In this document: one piece after another, positions 26,003 through 34,688 of the stretch | How the letters are laid out: each line of letters opens with the position of its first letter | How positions within the stretch are numbered: the first letter of the stretch is position 1 | NCBI RefSeq assembly: GCF_008635795.1 | Contig: NZ_VWRQ01000018.1 | Span: 1 to 64,000, forward strand | Reading direction: 5' to 3' | DNA length: 64,000 bases | DNA from: Paenibacillus tepidiphilus | GTDB lineage: Bacteria > Bacillota > Bacilli > Paenibacillales > Paenibacillaceae | The notes under the pieces: generated by a model | Databases searched by the model: none | What the model was told of the DNA's origin: nothing | What the model saw: the letters and a program-made list of their open reading frames with translations, nothing else | Made by a program: the position numbers and the translations under genes

Positions 26003-26749
26003 ATGGACGGCAAAAGATGGACAACCTGGGGCGAAGGCGTGTCTTTCGGCCTGGAGAACGGAATGGCCGTCATTCCCTATGCGTTATTGAAGCATTACCG
26101 CAAGCTGGGGCTTACCGGCAGCGAAGCGATGCTGCTGATCCATCTGCTGGCCTTCCGGCAGGTGGAAGCCGTGGATTTTCCTTCGCTGGAGGAGCTGCAG
26201 GCCGTTACCGGCCGCAGCGCAGCTGCGATATCCGGGGAGCTGCAGAAGCTCATGAAGGATGGCTTCCTCAGTATCGACGAGGATATCGACGATCTGCGGG
26301 GCATCCACTATGAGCGCTACAATTTCTCCGGACTGTATGGCAAGCTGGGCGCCTATCTGGCGGATCTTGAGTCAGAGGCGTCGCCGGGTGGACTGAGAGA
26401 CCGCTCTCCCGCCGGCAATCCGGCGGGAGGAGCCCGCAGCGACGGCTATTATTCCGCCGCAGCGGCAGCAGGCGCTGAGCCGGAGGAGAGCCGCAGCCTG
26501 TTCGGAATCTTCGAGAAGGAATTCGGCCGTCCGCTCTCGCCGATGGAATGCGAGACCATCTCCGGCTGGGTGGACCAGGACCGCTATCCGGAGGACCTGA
26601 TCCTGCTCGCTTTGAAGGAGTCGGTATTCGCGGGCAAGGTACATTTCCGCTACATCGACCGGATTCTGCTGGAATGGTCGCGTAACCGGGTGAAGACGGC
26701 GGAGGACGCCAAAGCGTACACCCAGCGCTTCCGCACCGGCGGACGGTAG
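26003..26749 (+). CDS. dnaD: DNA replication initiation protein DnaD
   Basis: Primosomal protein acting with DnaA, DnaB and the helicase loader in replication initiation and restart. The N-terminal winged helix (residues about 20-105) is followed by a Gly/Ala/Ser-rich linker and the C-terminal DDBH2 helical domain (FEKEFGRPLSPMECETISGW). ATG 26003, behind AGGGGGAG (25991-25998), gives 248 residues, slightly longer than B. subtilis DnaD because of the linker. In B. subtilis nth follows immediately; here nth is about 21.7 kb downstream. Confidence 0.93.
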   Translation: MDGKRWTTWGEGVSFGLENGMAVIPYALLKHYRKLGLTGSEAMLLIHLLAFRQVEAVDFPSLEELQAVTGRSAAAISGELQKLMKDGFLSIDEDIDDLRGIHYERYNFSGLYGKLGAYLADLESEASPGGLRDRSPAGNPAGGARSDGYYSAAAAAGAEPEESRSLFGIFEKEFGRPLSPMECETISGWVDQDRYPEDLILLALKESVFAGKVHFRYIDRILLEWSRNRVKTAEDAKAYTQRFRTGGR

Positions 26750-26759
26750 TGTCATAGTC

Positions 26760-26801
26760 GGGCCCCAGGCTTCTATTAACGAAGCCTGGGGTCCGTTTAT
26801 T
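26760..26801 (+). terminator. Terminator after dnaD
   Basis: GGGCCCCAGGCTTC (26760-26773) pairs with GAAGCCTGGGGTCC (26781-26794) through a 7-nt loop, with one G-T pair, followed by GTTTATTTT. Confidence 0.8.
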
Positions 26802-26811
26802 TTGGTAACAC

Positions 26812-26863
26812 AAAAAGGCATTATCACAGCTGTGGCCAATGGCGACGGCAGTGATAATGCCTT
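26812..26863 (-). terminator. Terminator of the proBAC operon
   Basis: On the minus strand AAGGCATTATCAC (26863-26851) pairs with GTGATAATGCCTT (26827-26815), then TTTTTGTG. It faces the dnaD terminator. Confidence 0.75.
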
Positions 26864-26888
26864 AATATTTTATTGCAATATAGTTGAT

Positions 26889-27749
26889 CTATTGGAGGGC
26901 CTTACGGACTTCTTCACCCATCTCACGTGAACGCTCTGCCGCCCGGAGCACTGCGGCTTTGACATGCTCCGTAAAATTGCCGTCGGACAATACTTGAATG
27001 GCCGCCTGGGTAGATCCGTTCGGTGAGGTAATAGCCTTGCGGAGTAACGCCGGGTCTTCCTTCGTTTCACGCATCATCATGACAGCACCCAGCACGGTCT
27101 GCTCCGTCAGAGTACGGGATTGTTCAGGAGACAATCCGCCCTCCACGCCGGCTGCAATCATCGCTTCCATCATGTAATAGATGTAAGCCGGACCCGATCC
27201 GGATACTCCGGTCAGGATCTCCTGCTGCTGCTCTTCTATCACCGCTACTGCACCTACCGATTCAAAGAAGGCGACAGTTGTACGCTGCTGTTCCTCGCTT
27301 ACTTCCGGCGAGAAAGAAATGCCGGTCATCCCCTGGCCGATGGAGGAGGAGGTATTCGGCATCGCCCGGGCCACGGGCAGGTTCCGGCCCAGCAGCTGCT
27401 GGATCGTGGCGACCGAGAGGCCGGCAATAAACGAAATGATCAGCTGATGATCGGATACCAGCGGCCGCATCCGGCTAATCGCCTCACCGGCATCCTTGGG
27501 CTTCATTGCCAGACAGATGATAGAAGCCTCGCGTAGCATTTCGTCCTTGTCTGCCTGCGCGGCGGCTGTCCGCACACCATAGCTGCCGGACAGAAATTCC
27601 AACCGTTCCTGGTTGCTGCGGTTGAACATGGCAATTTGGACCGGCTGCGCCACTTGACGGGCAATCACTCCCCGGACAATGGCTTCCGCCATCGAGCCTG
27701 CGCCATAAAATGTGATCTTCTCATTACTCTGCAAAGGCGAGAAATTCAA
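26889..27749 (-). CDS. proC: Pyrroline-5-carboxylate reductase
   Basis: Last proline-biosynthesis enzyme, reducing P5C with NAD(P)H. N-terminal Rossmann FYGAGSMAEAIVRG (about residues 14-27), the RAMPNTSSSIGQGMTG segment and the C-terminal signature GSGPAYIYYMMEAM...TSPNGSTQAAI. 286 residues. Third gene after proB and proA on the minus strand, 17 bp from proA, so under the same T-box. In B. subtilis the proBA-linked paralogue is called proI. Confidence 0.95.
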   Translation of the reverse strand: MNFSPLQSNEKITFYGAGSMAEAIVRGVIARQVAQPVQIAMFNRSNQERLEFLSGSYGVRTAAAQADKDEMLREASIICLAMKPKDAGEAISRMRPLVSDHQLIISFIAGLSVATIQQLLGRNLPVARAMPNTSSSIGQGMTGISFSPEVSEEQQRTTVAFFESVGAVAVIEEQQQEILTGVSGSGPAYIYYMMEAMIAAGVEGGLSPEQSRTLTEQTVLGAVMMMRETKEDPALLRKAITSPNGSTQAAIQVLSDGNFTEHVKAAVLRAAERSREMGEEVRKALQ

Positions 27750-27765
27750 ATTGATAACCTCCCTG

Positions 27766-29013
27766 TTAAGGCCGGACTTGGCCGTTACCTTGGATCGTAT
27801 ATTTGGTGGATGTTAAAGCCGGCAGTCCCATCGGTCCCCGGGCATGCAGCTTCTGGGTACTGATTCCAATCTCCGCCCCGAAGCCGAATTCAAATCCGTC
27901 GGTGAAGCGGGTGGATACATTGTGGTAGACCGCTGCGGCATCCACCTCTTGTAAAAATATTGATGCATGCTGTTCATTTGTGGTCACTATACATTCGGAA
28001 TGCTTAGTTCCGAAGCGGGTAATGTGCGCTATAGCTTCATCTAGATTAGCTACAATTTTCACATTAAGGATGTAGTCATTATACTCGGTAGCGTAATCCT
28101 GCTCAGTGGCTTCCTTCGCCCAGGAGATAAGCTCCTGGGTCCGTGCACAGCCTCTAAGCTCCACCTTTTCTTCCCGGAAGGCTTCGGCAAGTTGAAGCAA
28201 ATACTGTTCTGCAAACCGTTCATGCACCAGCAGCGTCTCCATTGAATTACATACGGAGGGGCGCTGAACCTTGGCATTCAGGGCAATGGCCAGCGCCATC
28301 TGGAGACCGGCAGATTCATCGAGATACGTATGGCAGATGCCGGCTCCCGTCTCTATGACAGGCACGGTAGCGTTCTTGACGACATGCTGGATCAGCGCAC
28401 TGCCGCCGCGCGGAATGACGACATCCAGCAGCCCGTTCGCTGTCAGCATCTCATCCACGGAGCGCCGGTCGGTATCTTCAATCAGCTGCAATGCCTCCGC
28501 CGGAACGTCAGACTTGGCAAGAGCGTCATGAATGAGCTCGACAATTTTGCGGTTGGAGCTGATGGCGGAAGAGCCGCCGCGCAGGACAACGGCATTGCCG
28601 GTCTTAATACACAAGCCGAAGGCGTCGACGGTGACATTTGGACGGGCTTCATAGATAATGCCGATCACGCCCAGCGGAACCCGCTTCTTCGTGATTAGCA
28701 TGCCGTTGGGCCGCTCCAGCGTATCCAGGACTTCGCCGACCGGATCGGGCAGGTCCACGATCTGCCGCAAGCCCTCGGCAATGCCGGCAATCCGTGATTC
28801 GTTAAGCGCCAGACGGTCGAGCAGGGACTCCGAGGTGCCGTTTATCCGTCCGCGCTGTAAATCCTCTTCATTCGCTGCTATGATAGCTGCGGTACCCGCC
28901 AAGAGGGCGTCTGCCGCAGCCAGCAGCGCTGCGTCTTTCTGGGCGGTGCTAAGGCGGTTAAGGACAATGGCGGCTTGGCCGGAAAGCTGTGCTTTCTGAA
29001 TAACTTCGCTCAT
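27766..29013 (-). CDS. proA: Glutamate-5-semialdehyde dehydrogenase
   Basis: Reduces gamma-glutamyl phosphate to glutamate semialdehyde with NADPH. Aldehyde-dehydrogenase fold; KKRVPLGVIGIIYEARPNV and the catalytic cysteine in QRPSVCNSMETLLVH are visible, plus a C-terminal GPMGLPALTSTKY. The start is taken at ATG 29013 (MSEVIQKAQ), 12 nt after GGAGG; a TTG directly adjoining the SD is unlikely. 415 residues, following proB by about 33 bp. Confidence 0.95.
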   Translation of the reverse strand: MSEVIQKAQLSGQAAIVLNRLSTAQKDAALLAAADALLAGTAAIIAANEEDLQRGRINGTSESLLDRLALNESRIAGIAEGLRQIVDLPDPVGEVLDTLERPNGMLITKKRVPLGVIGIIYEARPNVTVDAFGLCIKTGNAVVLRGGSSAISSNRKIVELIHDALAKSDVPAEALQLIEDTDRRSVDEMLTANGLLDVVIPRGGSALIQHVVKNATVPVIETGAGICHTYLDESAGLQMALAIALNAKVQRPSVCNSMETLLVHERFAEQYLLQLAEAFREEKVELRGCARTQELISWAKEATEQDYATEYNDYILNVKIVANLDEAIAHITRFGTKHSECIVTTNEQHASIFLQEVDAAAVYHNVSTRFTDGFEFGFGAEIGISTQKLHARGPMGLPALTSTKYTIQGNGQVRP

Positions 29014-29046
29014 AAGAATATTCAACCTCCATTTAGATGGGATTTA

Positions 29047-30153
29047 TCAGGATTTCAAAGAAATCCATTCGTCGCGGTGGATAACCTCCAGCCGGTGTGG
29101 AATGCCGATCTTTCGGGCCGCTTCGGTGCTGGGCAGTCCATAAATTTCACTGAGCTGCTCGTGGTCATAATTAATAATTCCCCGTCCCAGAAGCTCGCCG
29201 CCCCGATTCAGCACCTCGACCACGTCCCCGCTGCGGAATTGGCCTTGGGCACTGCGGACTCCAACGGGCAGCAGGCTTTTGCCGCCGTGCAGCAGAGCTT
29301 CCTCGGCTCCGGGATCGACGGTCAGCGAGCCAAGCGGGGTGGAGAGAAAGCCCAGCCACTGCTTCTTGCGTGGCAGGGCGGAGAGCCTGGTGTTGAAATA
29401 GGTACCCCGCCCGCTGCCGGAAGCCGCTGCAAGCAATTCACCGGTCTTCTGCGCTTTGCCGACGAACACAGAGATGCCGCCGCGTACGGCAATTTTGGCT
29501 GCATCGAGCTTGGAACGCATCCCGCCTGTACCGACGGCGGTGCCGGCGCCGCCAGCCAAGGCGTAGATCTGTTCTGTAATTTCCTCTACGGAGGCAATGT
29601 GCACGGCATCGGCATGGTAACGGGGGTCCTTGGTATAGAGTCCGGGGGTATCTGTCAGAATGAGCAGCCGGTCGGCTTTGATCAGATTGGCTACCAGCGC
29701 AGACAGTGTATCGTTGTCGCCAAATTTCAGCTCATCTATAGAGACCGTGTCATTCTCGTTAATAATCGGCACAGCGCCTTGCTTCAGCAGCTCTTCGACA
29801 GCCATACTGGCATTGCCCATCCGTTTCCGGCTGTGAAAATCAGCCCGTGTCAGCAGCACCTGTGCTGCGGCAATACCGAAGCCGGCGAATGCCTCGCGGT
29901 AGGCCTGCATAAGCAGCGCCTGTCCGACCGCAGCGGCAGCCTGCTTCTCATGCAGCAGCTTGGGCCGCTCGGCATAGCCGATTTCACGAAATCCGGCGGC
30001 CACAGCACCGGAGGTGACGAGCAGCACCTCATAACCGGCAGTGCGCAGATTCGATAACTCGGCAGCAAAATAATGTACAGCTTCACGATCCAGCCCGCCG
30101 ACCGGCGAGGTCAACGAGCTGCTGCCGATTTTAACGACGATTCGCCGTTCCAC
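29047..30153 (-). CDS. proB: Glutamate 5-kinase
   Basis: Phosphorylates glutamate, the committed and feedback-controlled step of proline synthesis. The amino-acid kinase domain has VVKIGSSSLTS (N-terminus), LVTSGAVAAGF, NENDTVSIDELKFGDND and GTGGMRSKLDAAK; a C-terminal PUA domain (about residues 275-365) is present. GTG at 30153 sits behind AAAGGGGGAA, giving 368 residues; an upstream ATG overlaps the T-box terminator and is rejected. Confidence 0.95.
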   Translation of the reverse strand: MERRIVVKIGSSSLTSPVGGLDREAVHYFAAELSNLRTAGYEVLLVTSGAVAAGFREIGYAERPKLLHEKQAAAAVGQALLMQAYREAFAGFGIAAAQVLLTRADFHSRKRMGNASMAVEELLKQGAVPIINENDTVSIDELKFGDNDTLSALVANLIKADRLLILTDTPGLYTKDPRYHADAVHIASVEEITEQIYALAGGAGTAVGTGGMRSKLDAAKIAVRGGISVFVGKAQKTGELLAAASGSGRGTYFNTRLSALPRKKQWLGFLSTPLGSLTVDPGAEEALLHGGKSLLPVGVRSAQGQFRSGDVVEVLNRGGELLGRGIINYDHEQLSEIYGLPSTEAARKIGIPHRLEVIHRDEWISLKS

Positions 30154-30181
30154 AGCAATTCCCCCTTTATTCTGGTAAAAT

Positions 30182-30455
30182 AAAAAAACTTTCATCCTTT
30201 ATGCAACAATATGCAAAAAGGACGAAAGTTTCACTTCCGCGGTACCACCTTCATTAATGGCCTGGAGCCATCCAACTTCAAGCCCGGTAACAGGGGCGTG
30301 CTGTCCGGTTTAAGTCGCCGGCCGTTCGGGGATAGGTTTCGGAAAGGGCAGGCGGTAAATTCTCGCAGCCGGTGGAATTTACTCTCTGATACGCCGCATC
30401 GCCTTCGTACTGGTCCCGTCATCACGTTTCTATGTAAGCTCTCGCTTTAATTATT
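30182..30455 (-). ncRNA. Proline T-box leader of proBAC
   Basis: The canonical T-box GGTGGTACCGCG is on the minus strand (30249-30238). It is followed by a terminator whose arms AAACTTTCGTCCTTT and AAAGGATGAAAGTT (30230-30217 and 30200-30187) end in seven U (30188-30182). Upstream are a kink-turn-like GTGATGA, AGTA and CAGAGAG, typical of stem I. A proline codon CCT (30352-30350) followed by a purine lies where the specifier should be. Uncharged tRNA-Pro would favour antitermination and raise proline synthesis. Confidence 0.9.
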
Positions 30456-30459
30456 GTAT

Positions 30460-30488
30460 AGAATAACACGCAAACTTGCGCATTGCAA
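30460..30488 (-). promoter_or_regulatory. Promoter of the proBAC T-box leader
   Basis: Minus-strand -35 TTGCAA (30488-30483), 17-bp spacer, -10 TATTCT (30465-30460), just upstream of the T-box leader. Confidence 0.55.
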
Positions 30489-30618
30489 AGGAAAAACAAT
30501 AATTGGATGGTTGCACTGGAAAATACGGAGCGGGCGGTGTTGTTAAGGAATTAGCGGTGTTTATCCGCCCTGTGAACGGGTAAAGTATTTATACCCTGTT
30601 GACAGGAGGTGGAAGCCA

Positions 30619-30819
30619 ATGAGCAAGCATACCGATGATATTCAAACGGAGGAAGCGCTCAATTCTGCGGAAGCTGCGGAGTTCCAAAGTCAGAAGATCC
30701 GTGAGTTTGTTGCAGAGGAAGCGCCGGATAGCCGGACGCCGGGTCCTGTGGATGAGCATACCGCCCGTGTGCCCGACCAGCAGAACCGGATGATTTCGCA
30801 GCATAATTTGCGTAAGTAG
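30619..30819 (+). CDS. Small hydrophilic protein of unknown function
   Basis: A 66-residue, acidic, polar protein without hydrophobic segment or cysteines: MSKHTDDIQTEEALNSAEAA at the start and a C-terminal basic NLRK. The ribosome-binding site ACAGGAGGTGG before ATG 30619 is strong, and a terminator follows at once, which supports a real gene. Likely partly disordered. I do not recognise it; a stress or spore-associated small protein is possible but unsupported. Confidence 0.6.
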   Translation: MSKHTDDIQTEEALNSAEAAEFQSQKIREFVAEEAPDSRTPGPVDEHTARVPDQQNRMISQHNLRK

Positions 30820-30864
30820 GAATGGACGAGGCGTGAAGCCGAGGTAAAATAGAAGCTGTATCAA

Positions 30865-30913
30865 CACAAAATGCCCTTATGGCTCTTAAATAGAGCGGTA
30901 AGGGCATTTTGTG
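30865..30913. terminator. Bidirectional terminator between the small gene and the LysR gene
   Basis: CACAAAATGCCCTTA (30865-30879) and TAAGGGCATTTTGTG (30899-30913) pair completely, extended by GCTCT/AGAGC, with A/T tracts at both stem bases. It can serve both convergent genes. Confidence 0.75.
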
Positions 30914-30956
30914 TGGGAGGGAGAGGATTGCTGCCTCTCCTTATTCAGCCAGCCTG

Positions 30957-31862
30957 CTATTGCAGCCCGGCGACTACCGACTTAAACGTCTCGATAAAAG
31001 CCTCTGCCGCCTTGGACATATACCGTCCCTTCCGGTAAGCGATGACCAGTGTCCGGCTCGGTACAGGCTCCGCGAGCGGCAGATAGACCGGAACGAATTC
31101 GCTGCGGGGCGCGCGGGCGATAAAATGCGGCACCAGCGTGACGCCCATACCGGCGGCCACCAGAGACTGCACCGTCTCCATATTGTTGCTCTCGAACACA
31201 ATTCGCGGTTCAAATCCCGCTGCCTGACAGAGCTCCATCGTCATGGTCCGGAAGCCTTGTCCTTCTTTGAGGACGATGAACGGCTCGTCCTTCAACTCCT
31301 CGAGCTTCGTGCGTTCGCCGGAGGACTGTCTTACAGAGAGCGGATGCTCGGCGGGCACAGCCAGGTCGATCCGTTCTTCCCCCAGCACCTCATAGGTCAG
31401 CGCAGGCATATCCAGCGGCAGCGAGAGCAGGCTGAGGTCCGTCTGGCCGCCTGCCGTCAGCTTCTCCAGGTTCATCGACGTATCTTCGAGCAGCGTGATT
31501 TCCACATCGGCATATTTGCGCTTGAAGACGGGCAGCACATGGGGGAGAAGATGTGCACCTGTGATCGGCATGCTCCCGACCACCACGCTGCCGGTACGCA
31601 GCTGCGAGATATCGGACATCTCCTGGCGCAGCAGTTCTACAGCGCTCAGGATCGACCCGGCCTTCTCGACGAATACCTGGCCGGCATAGGTCAGCTCCAC
31701 GGAACTGGTGTTACGCTGAAACAGTACAACTCCCAGCTCCTTCTCCAGCTTCGAGAGCTGCTGGCTGAGCGAGGGCTGGGCGATATGCAGTTTGTCGGCG
31801 GCGCGCGAGAAGTTGCGCTCCGCTGCGATTTGCAGTGCGTACTGCAGTTGTCTGAATTCCAT
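30957..31862 (-). CDS. LysR-type transcriptional regulator
   Basis: A 301-residue LTTR: N-terminal winged helix (residues 1-60; NFSRAADKLHIAQPSLSQQLSKLE), linker helix, and a two-lobe periplasmic-binding-like effector domain (VVVGSMPITGAHLLPHVLPVF onward). The effector is unknown. It is transcribed away from leuC, which lies about 7.5 kb to the right across the integrative element; without that element the regulator, a lipoprotein gene and a small membrane gene would lie close to leuCD. Whether it regulates them cannot be told. Confidence 0.9.
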   Translation of the reverse strand: MEFRQLQYALQIAAERNFSRAADKLHIAQPSLSQQLSKLEKELGVVLFQRNTSSVELTYAGQVFVEKAGSILSAVELLRQEMSDISQLRTGSVVVGSMPITGAHLLPHVLPVFKRKYADVEITLLEDTSMNLEKLTAGGQTDLSLLSLPLDMPALTYEVLGEERIDLAVPAEHPLSVRQSSGERTKLEELKDEPFIVLKEGQGFRTMTMELCQAAGFEPRIVFESNNMETVQSLVAAGMGVTLVPHFIARAPRSEFVPVYLPLAEPVPSRTLVIAYRKGRYMSKAAEAFIETFKSVVAGLQ

Positions 31863-32029
31863 TGCGGCACTCCTTGTAAATAAACGTTACTTATAAGTAT
31901 AGCCTACGGGAAGCGCTTTTTGTATCGTGCTTACATTAGAGTGCGTTACGGCGGGTTATCCGAAGTTTCATACATATTTGTTCAGAAATATGGGTAATGA
32001 TCTATATTCAGCTAAGGAGGTCTATGACG

Positions 32030-32752
32030 ATGAAGAAATCACTGCTACCGATAACAGCAACCTGCATTCTGCTGCCTGCCTTAATTCTGGGGGCGTGCAG
32101 CAACAATGATGCGGTTAACGAAACGGGGCCTGCGGCCACTGCTACGGCCTCAACTCCGGTTACTGAAGCTACAGCTTCGCCTGAGCCGATGCAAACTCCC
32201 GAAGAAACAGGAGCACAGGCTTCGGCCAGCCCGGAGGGTAACGGCGGGCGGTCGTCTGCAAGCCCTGAAGGAAGCGGAACGCATACGGGGAACCGCCCTG
32301 CTACGCAATCCTTTGATGCCTTAGAGGGAGGGGTGCCAGCGCAAACAGGCACACTTACACAAGGTGATGGATATTCGCTGTATGTATTTGACGGGTTTAC
32401 CTTGGATGCGGCGGCAAGCCGGCTTTCATTGACTGAAGATCCCGGATATTATGCGGAGATAGAACCGCTGCCTTCCGGATATGACCTCGCCGCATTGAAG
32501 CAGCAAGGCCAGGAAGAACTGTCTGCCGCCGGAACACCTCAGGATTACAGCGGAGATCTGATTGAGCATCCTATGCGCTACGCAGAGCTTTACCTGCAGG
32601 TCAGCGGCGCAGAAGACTTGACGGACTATATGGTCTGGAAGAATCAGGCCGGGGACGCGTACCTTTTCCGCATTTACAACCCGAAGGGCGAGGTGTCCAG
32701 CGGCTTTGCGCCGTGGTTGACGGTGTCTTTGTCGACGGTTGAGGGAGAATAG
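32030..32752 (+). CDS. Lipoprotein of unknown function
   Basis: A 240-residue secreted lipoprotein: type II signal peptide with lipobox LGAC (Cys near residue 22), then an Ala/Thr/Ser/Pro/Glu-rich low-complexity linker (about 25-95) that would span the wall, and a folded C-terminal domain (about 100-240; YSLYVFDGFTLDAAASRLSL...). Start ATG 32030 is 9 nt behind AAGGAGG (32014-32020). The C-terminal domain is not recognised. Downstream terminator; monocistronic. Confidence 0.75.
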   Translation: MKKSLLPITATCILLPALILGACSNNDAVNETGPAATATASTPVTEATASPEPMQTPEETGAQASASPEGNGGRSSASPEGSGTHTGNRPATQSFDALEGGVPAQTGTLTQGDGYSLYVFDGFTLDAAASRLSLTEDPGYYAEIEPLPSGYDLAALKQQGQEELSAAGTPQDYSGDLIEHPMRYAELYLQVSGAEDLTDYMVWKNQAGDAYLFRIYNPKGEVSSGFAPWLTVSLSTVEGE

Positions 32753-32773
32753 GGCATCCACCATAATATGTAC

Positions 32774-32826
32774 AATAAGCAGAATTGCGTTTCTCTGGTT
32801 AAGAGATCGCAGCTCTGCTTATTTCG
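32774..32826 (+). terminator. Terminator after the lipoprotein gene
   Basis: AATAAGCAGA (32774-32783) pairs with TCTGCTTATT (32814-32823), with internal GCG/CGC and CTCT/AGAG pairs, followed by TTTC. It could also act for the minus-strand gene. Confidence 0.6.
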
Positions 32827-32895
32827 GTGGCTTGGAGTTTTCTCATAGGAGTTAACGTTGTGAGTGGAGTTAAGGGGCTTTGTCTGGCTTTTAAG

Positions 32896-33186
32896 TTAAA
32901 GAAAGTACAAAAGAATACATAATGCTAAACTGGGGACTCCCAGCTTTAGAAAAGTCCCGGTGACCTCAAAACGCACATTTCGTTCTTCGTTACTTTCTCT
33001 GCTGTAGTTTGCCCTTAATCTGTCACCGCTGTTTAGTGATCCTGAGAAGATCATGGCAAGTATTAAAAGTCCGCCGCCCAAAAAACCGGAAATGGTTATA
33101 GCTAATTTTGGGTCAAACCAAGAAATGATAAAAATAATGAATGCGAACGAAAATCCATAAAATAGAGATTTATAAAAGAGCCTCAT
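32896..33186 (-). CDS. Small membrane protein (DUF5316-like)
   Basis: A 96-residue protein with three hydrophobic segments (about residues 5-22, 25-45, 78-96) and a short polar loop containing SGDRLRANYSRES..EERN, which resembles the DUF5316 family as I remember it. Function unknown. ATG 33186 is 8 nt behind AGGAGG. It lies just outside the left attachment repeat of the integrative element, so it belongs to the host side. Confidence 0.65.
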   Translation of the reverse strand: MRLFYKSLFYGFSFAFIIFIISWFDPKLAITISGFLGGGLLILAMIFSGSLNSGDRLRANYSRESNEERNVRFEVTGTFLKLGVPSLALCILLYFL

Positions 33187-33278
33187 ATAATCCACCTCCT
33201 ATCCGTCATTCATATACCATATAACAGAATATATTATAATATATGGATTTGGTCGAGTGAAAGGGAATCACATCATCC

Positions 33279-33312
33279 CCTTATAGGCCACACCTATCAG
33301 AGCTATAGATAT
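33279..33312. repeat. attL, left 34-bp direct repeat
   Basis: Identical to 39214-39247. It contains an internal inverted repeat ATAGG-CCACA-CCTAT. Sequences on either side differ from those around the right copy, apart from shared arm-like sites on the element side. Confidence 0.82.
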
Positions 33313-33390
33313 TATGTAGGGCAAACCCCTTGTGTATCAAGGGTTTGGAGTAGTCGTATTTATGAATGGGAACATATTGGGGACGGGAAA

Positions 33391-34584
33391 TCACTTGCTG
33401 CTTTTGGTGCGAAGCATTGAATCGAAAACTTCTGCAGCTGCATGTTCAGCTTCTTCGAATACGTGGCCGTAAGTATTCATGGTGATCCGAATGTCTGAGT
33501 GACCAAGGCGATCAGATACAACTTTTGAATGAACGCCGCTGTTTATCAGCAATGAAGCACTGGTGTGTCGTAACTCATGAAATTTGATGTAGCGCAATCC
33601 ACTATCCTTGATGAATTCAATCCATCGGTTGGAAATATAGGTTGCTCTATAGGGTGAGCCTATCGCCGTTGTGAAGACGTGCAAACGGTCATCGCCTTTC
33701 CATTCGCTGCCTAACTTTTCGCGCTCCCGAATACTCTGTTTTCGCAATTCCTTCAGTAAGTCCACAACAAGCTGAGGGATGGAGACAAGGCGATTAGCGT
33801 CTTGAGTTTTAGGGTCCGTAATGGTGTGGCCAGTCTTCTTGGTGTAAACCATTTGTTGCTCAATAGTGATCGTTCCCTTATCCAGATTAATGTGTCTCCA
33901 CTCAAGGCCGGCAATTTCTCCTCTGCGTAAGCCAGTAGTGATTGCAAGAACGATAATAACCTTAAAAGCAAGGGGTTCTTTATCAAGTAGGACCGTCAAC
34001 TGCTGGGCTTCTTGCTTGTTATAACAATTCGCTTTAGTTTTTTTGCGCTTTGGGTACTTCAGTCCATCCATGGGTGAAGAGGTAATGACTTTCCATGCAA
34101 CCGCTACTTCAAAGATGTTCTTCAATAGCCGATGTAGAGATATCATTGTTGATTGAGCAAGCGGCTTCTTCTTTTTGCTTTTTCTGAATTTCGGATACGG
34201 AATCTTATTCATAAAGCTGACAATATGCATTGTTTTGAAATCATATAATTTGAAATGACCCAGGTGGGGGAGAAAGAGATTATCCAGCAGATATTCATTC
34301 ATTTCCTCGGTCTTCACCGCATATAAGCCCTTGGCGTGCTTGGTCTTCCATTCCTCTACGAATGCAGAGAAGACCATTTTTTCTGGGGCGATATATGCGC
34401 CGGCTTCAACCTCTGCTTTAAATTTGTGCCACTCCGCATCCAACCAGTCTTTCTGCTTCTTTGGTGAAAGGCCCTCCGGCACCTTGACGGTCTTTAGTTC
34501 CCGGCCACGCTTTTGGTTTATGCCAGCTTCGGTTTCCACGGTAAGGCGGTATGAGTTCTTTCCCCGGTGCTCATAAGATGGCAT
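33391..34584 (-). CDS. Tyrosine site-specific integrase
   Basis: A 397-residue phage-type integrase that would recombine the flanking 34-bp repeats. The N-terminal arm-binding region (about 1-60), SAM-like core-binding domain (about 70-175) and catalytic domain are all present, with Arg in TTGLRRGEIAGL, the box HELRHTSASLL, then LGHSDIRITMNTYGH carrying the final His and nucleophilic Tyr. No excisionase is recognised nearby. The gene ends 79 bp from attL, the usual layout. It appears complete. Confidence 0.93.
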   Translation of the reverse strand: MPSYEHRGKNSYRLTVETEAGINQKRGRELKTVKVPEGLSPKKQKDWLDAEWHKFKAEVEAGAYIAPEKMVFSAFVEEWKTKHAKGLYAVKTEEMNEYLLDNLFLPHLGHFKLYDFKTMHIVSFMNKIPYPKFRKSKKKKPLAQSTMISLHRLLKNIFEVAVAWKVITSSPMDGLKYPKRKKTKANCYNKQEAQQLTVLLDKEPLAFKVIIVLAITTGLRRGEIAGLEWRHINLDKGTITIEQQMVYTKKTGHTITDPKTQDANRLVSIPQLVVDLLKELRKQSIREREKLGSEWKGDDRLHVFTTAIGSPYRATYISNRWIEFIKDSGLRYIKFHELRHTSASLLINSGVHSKVVSDRLGHSDIRITMNTYGHVFEEAEHAAAEVFDSMLRTKSSK

Positions 34585-34688
34585 CCTGTTTTCCTCCCTT
34601 CTACTTAGATCAAAGCGCTAGTCCTCTCTTCCATCACCTCCTTAATGAAGTGTAAAAATTTATAATAATTACTTTAGTCTTGTAAAAA

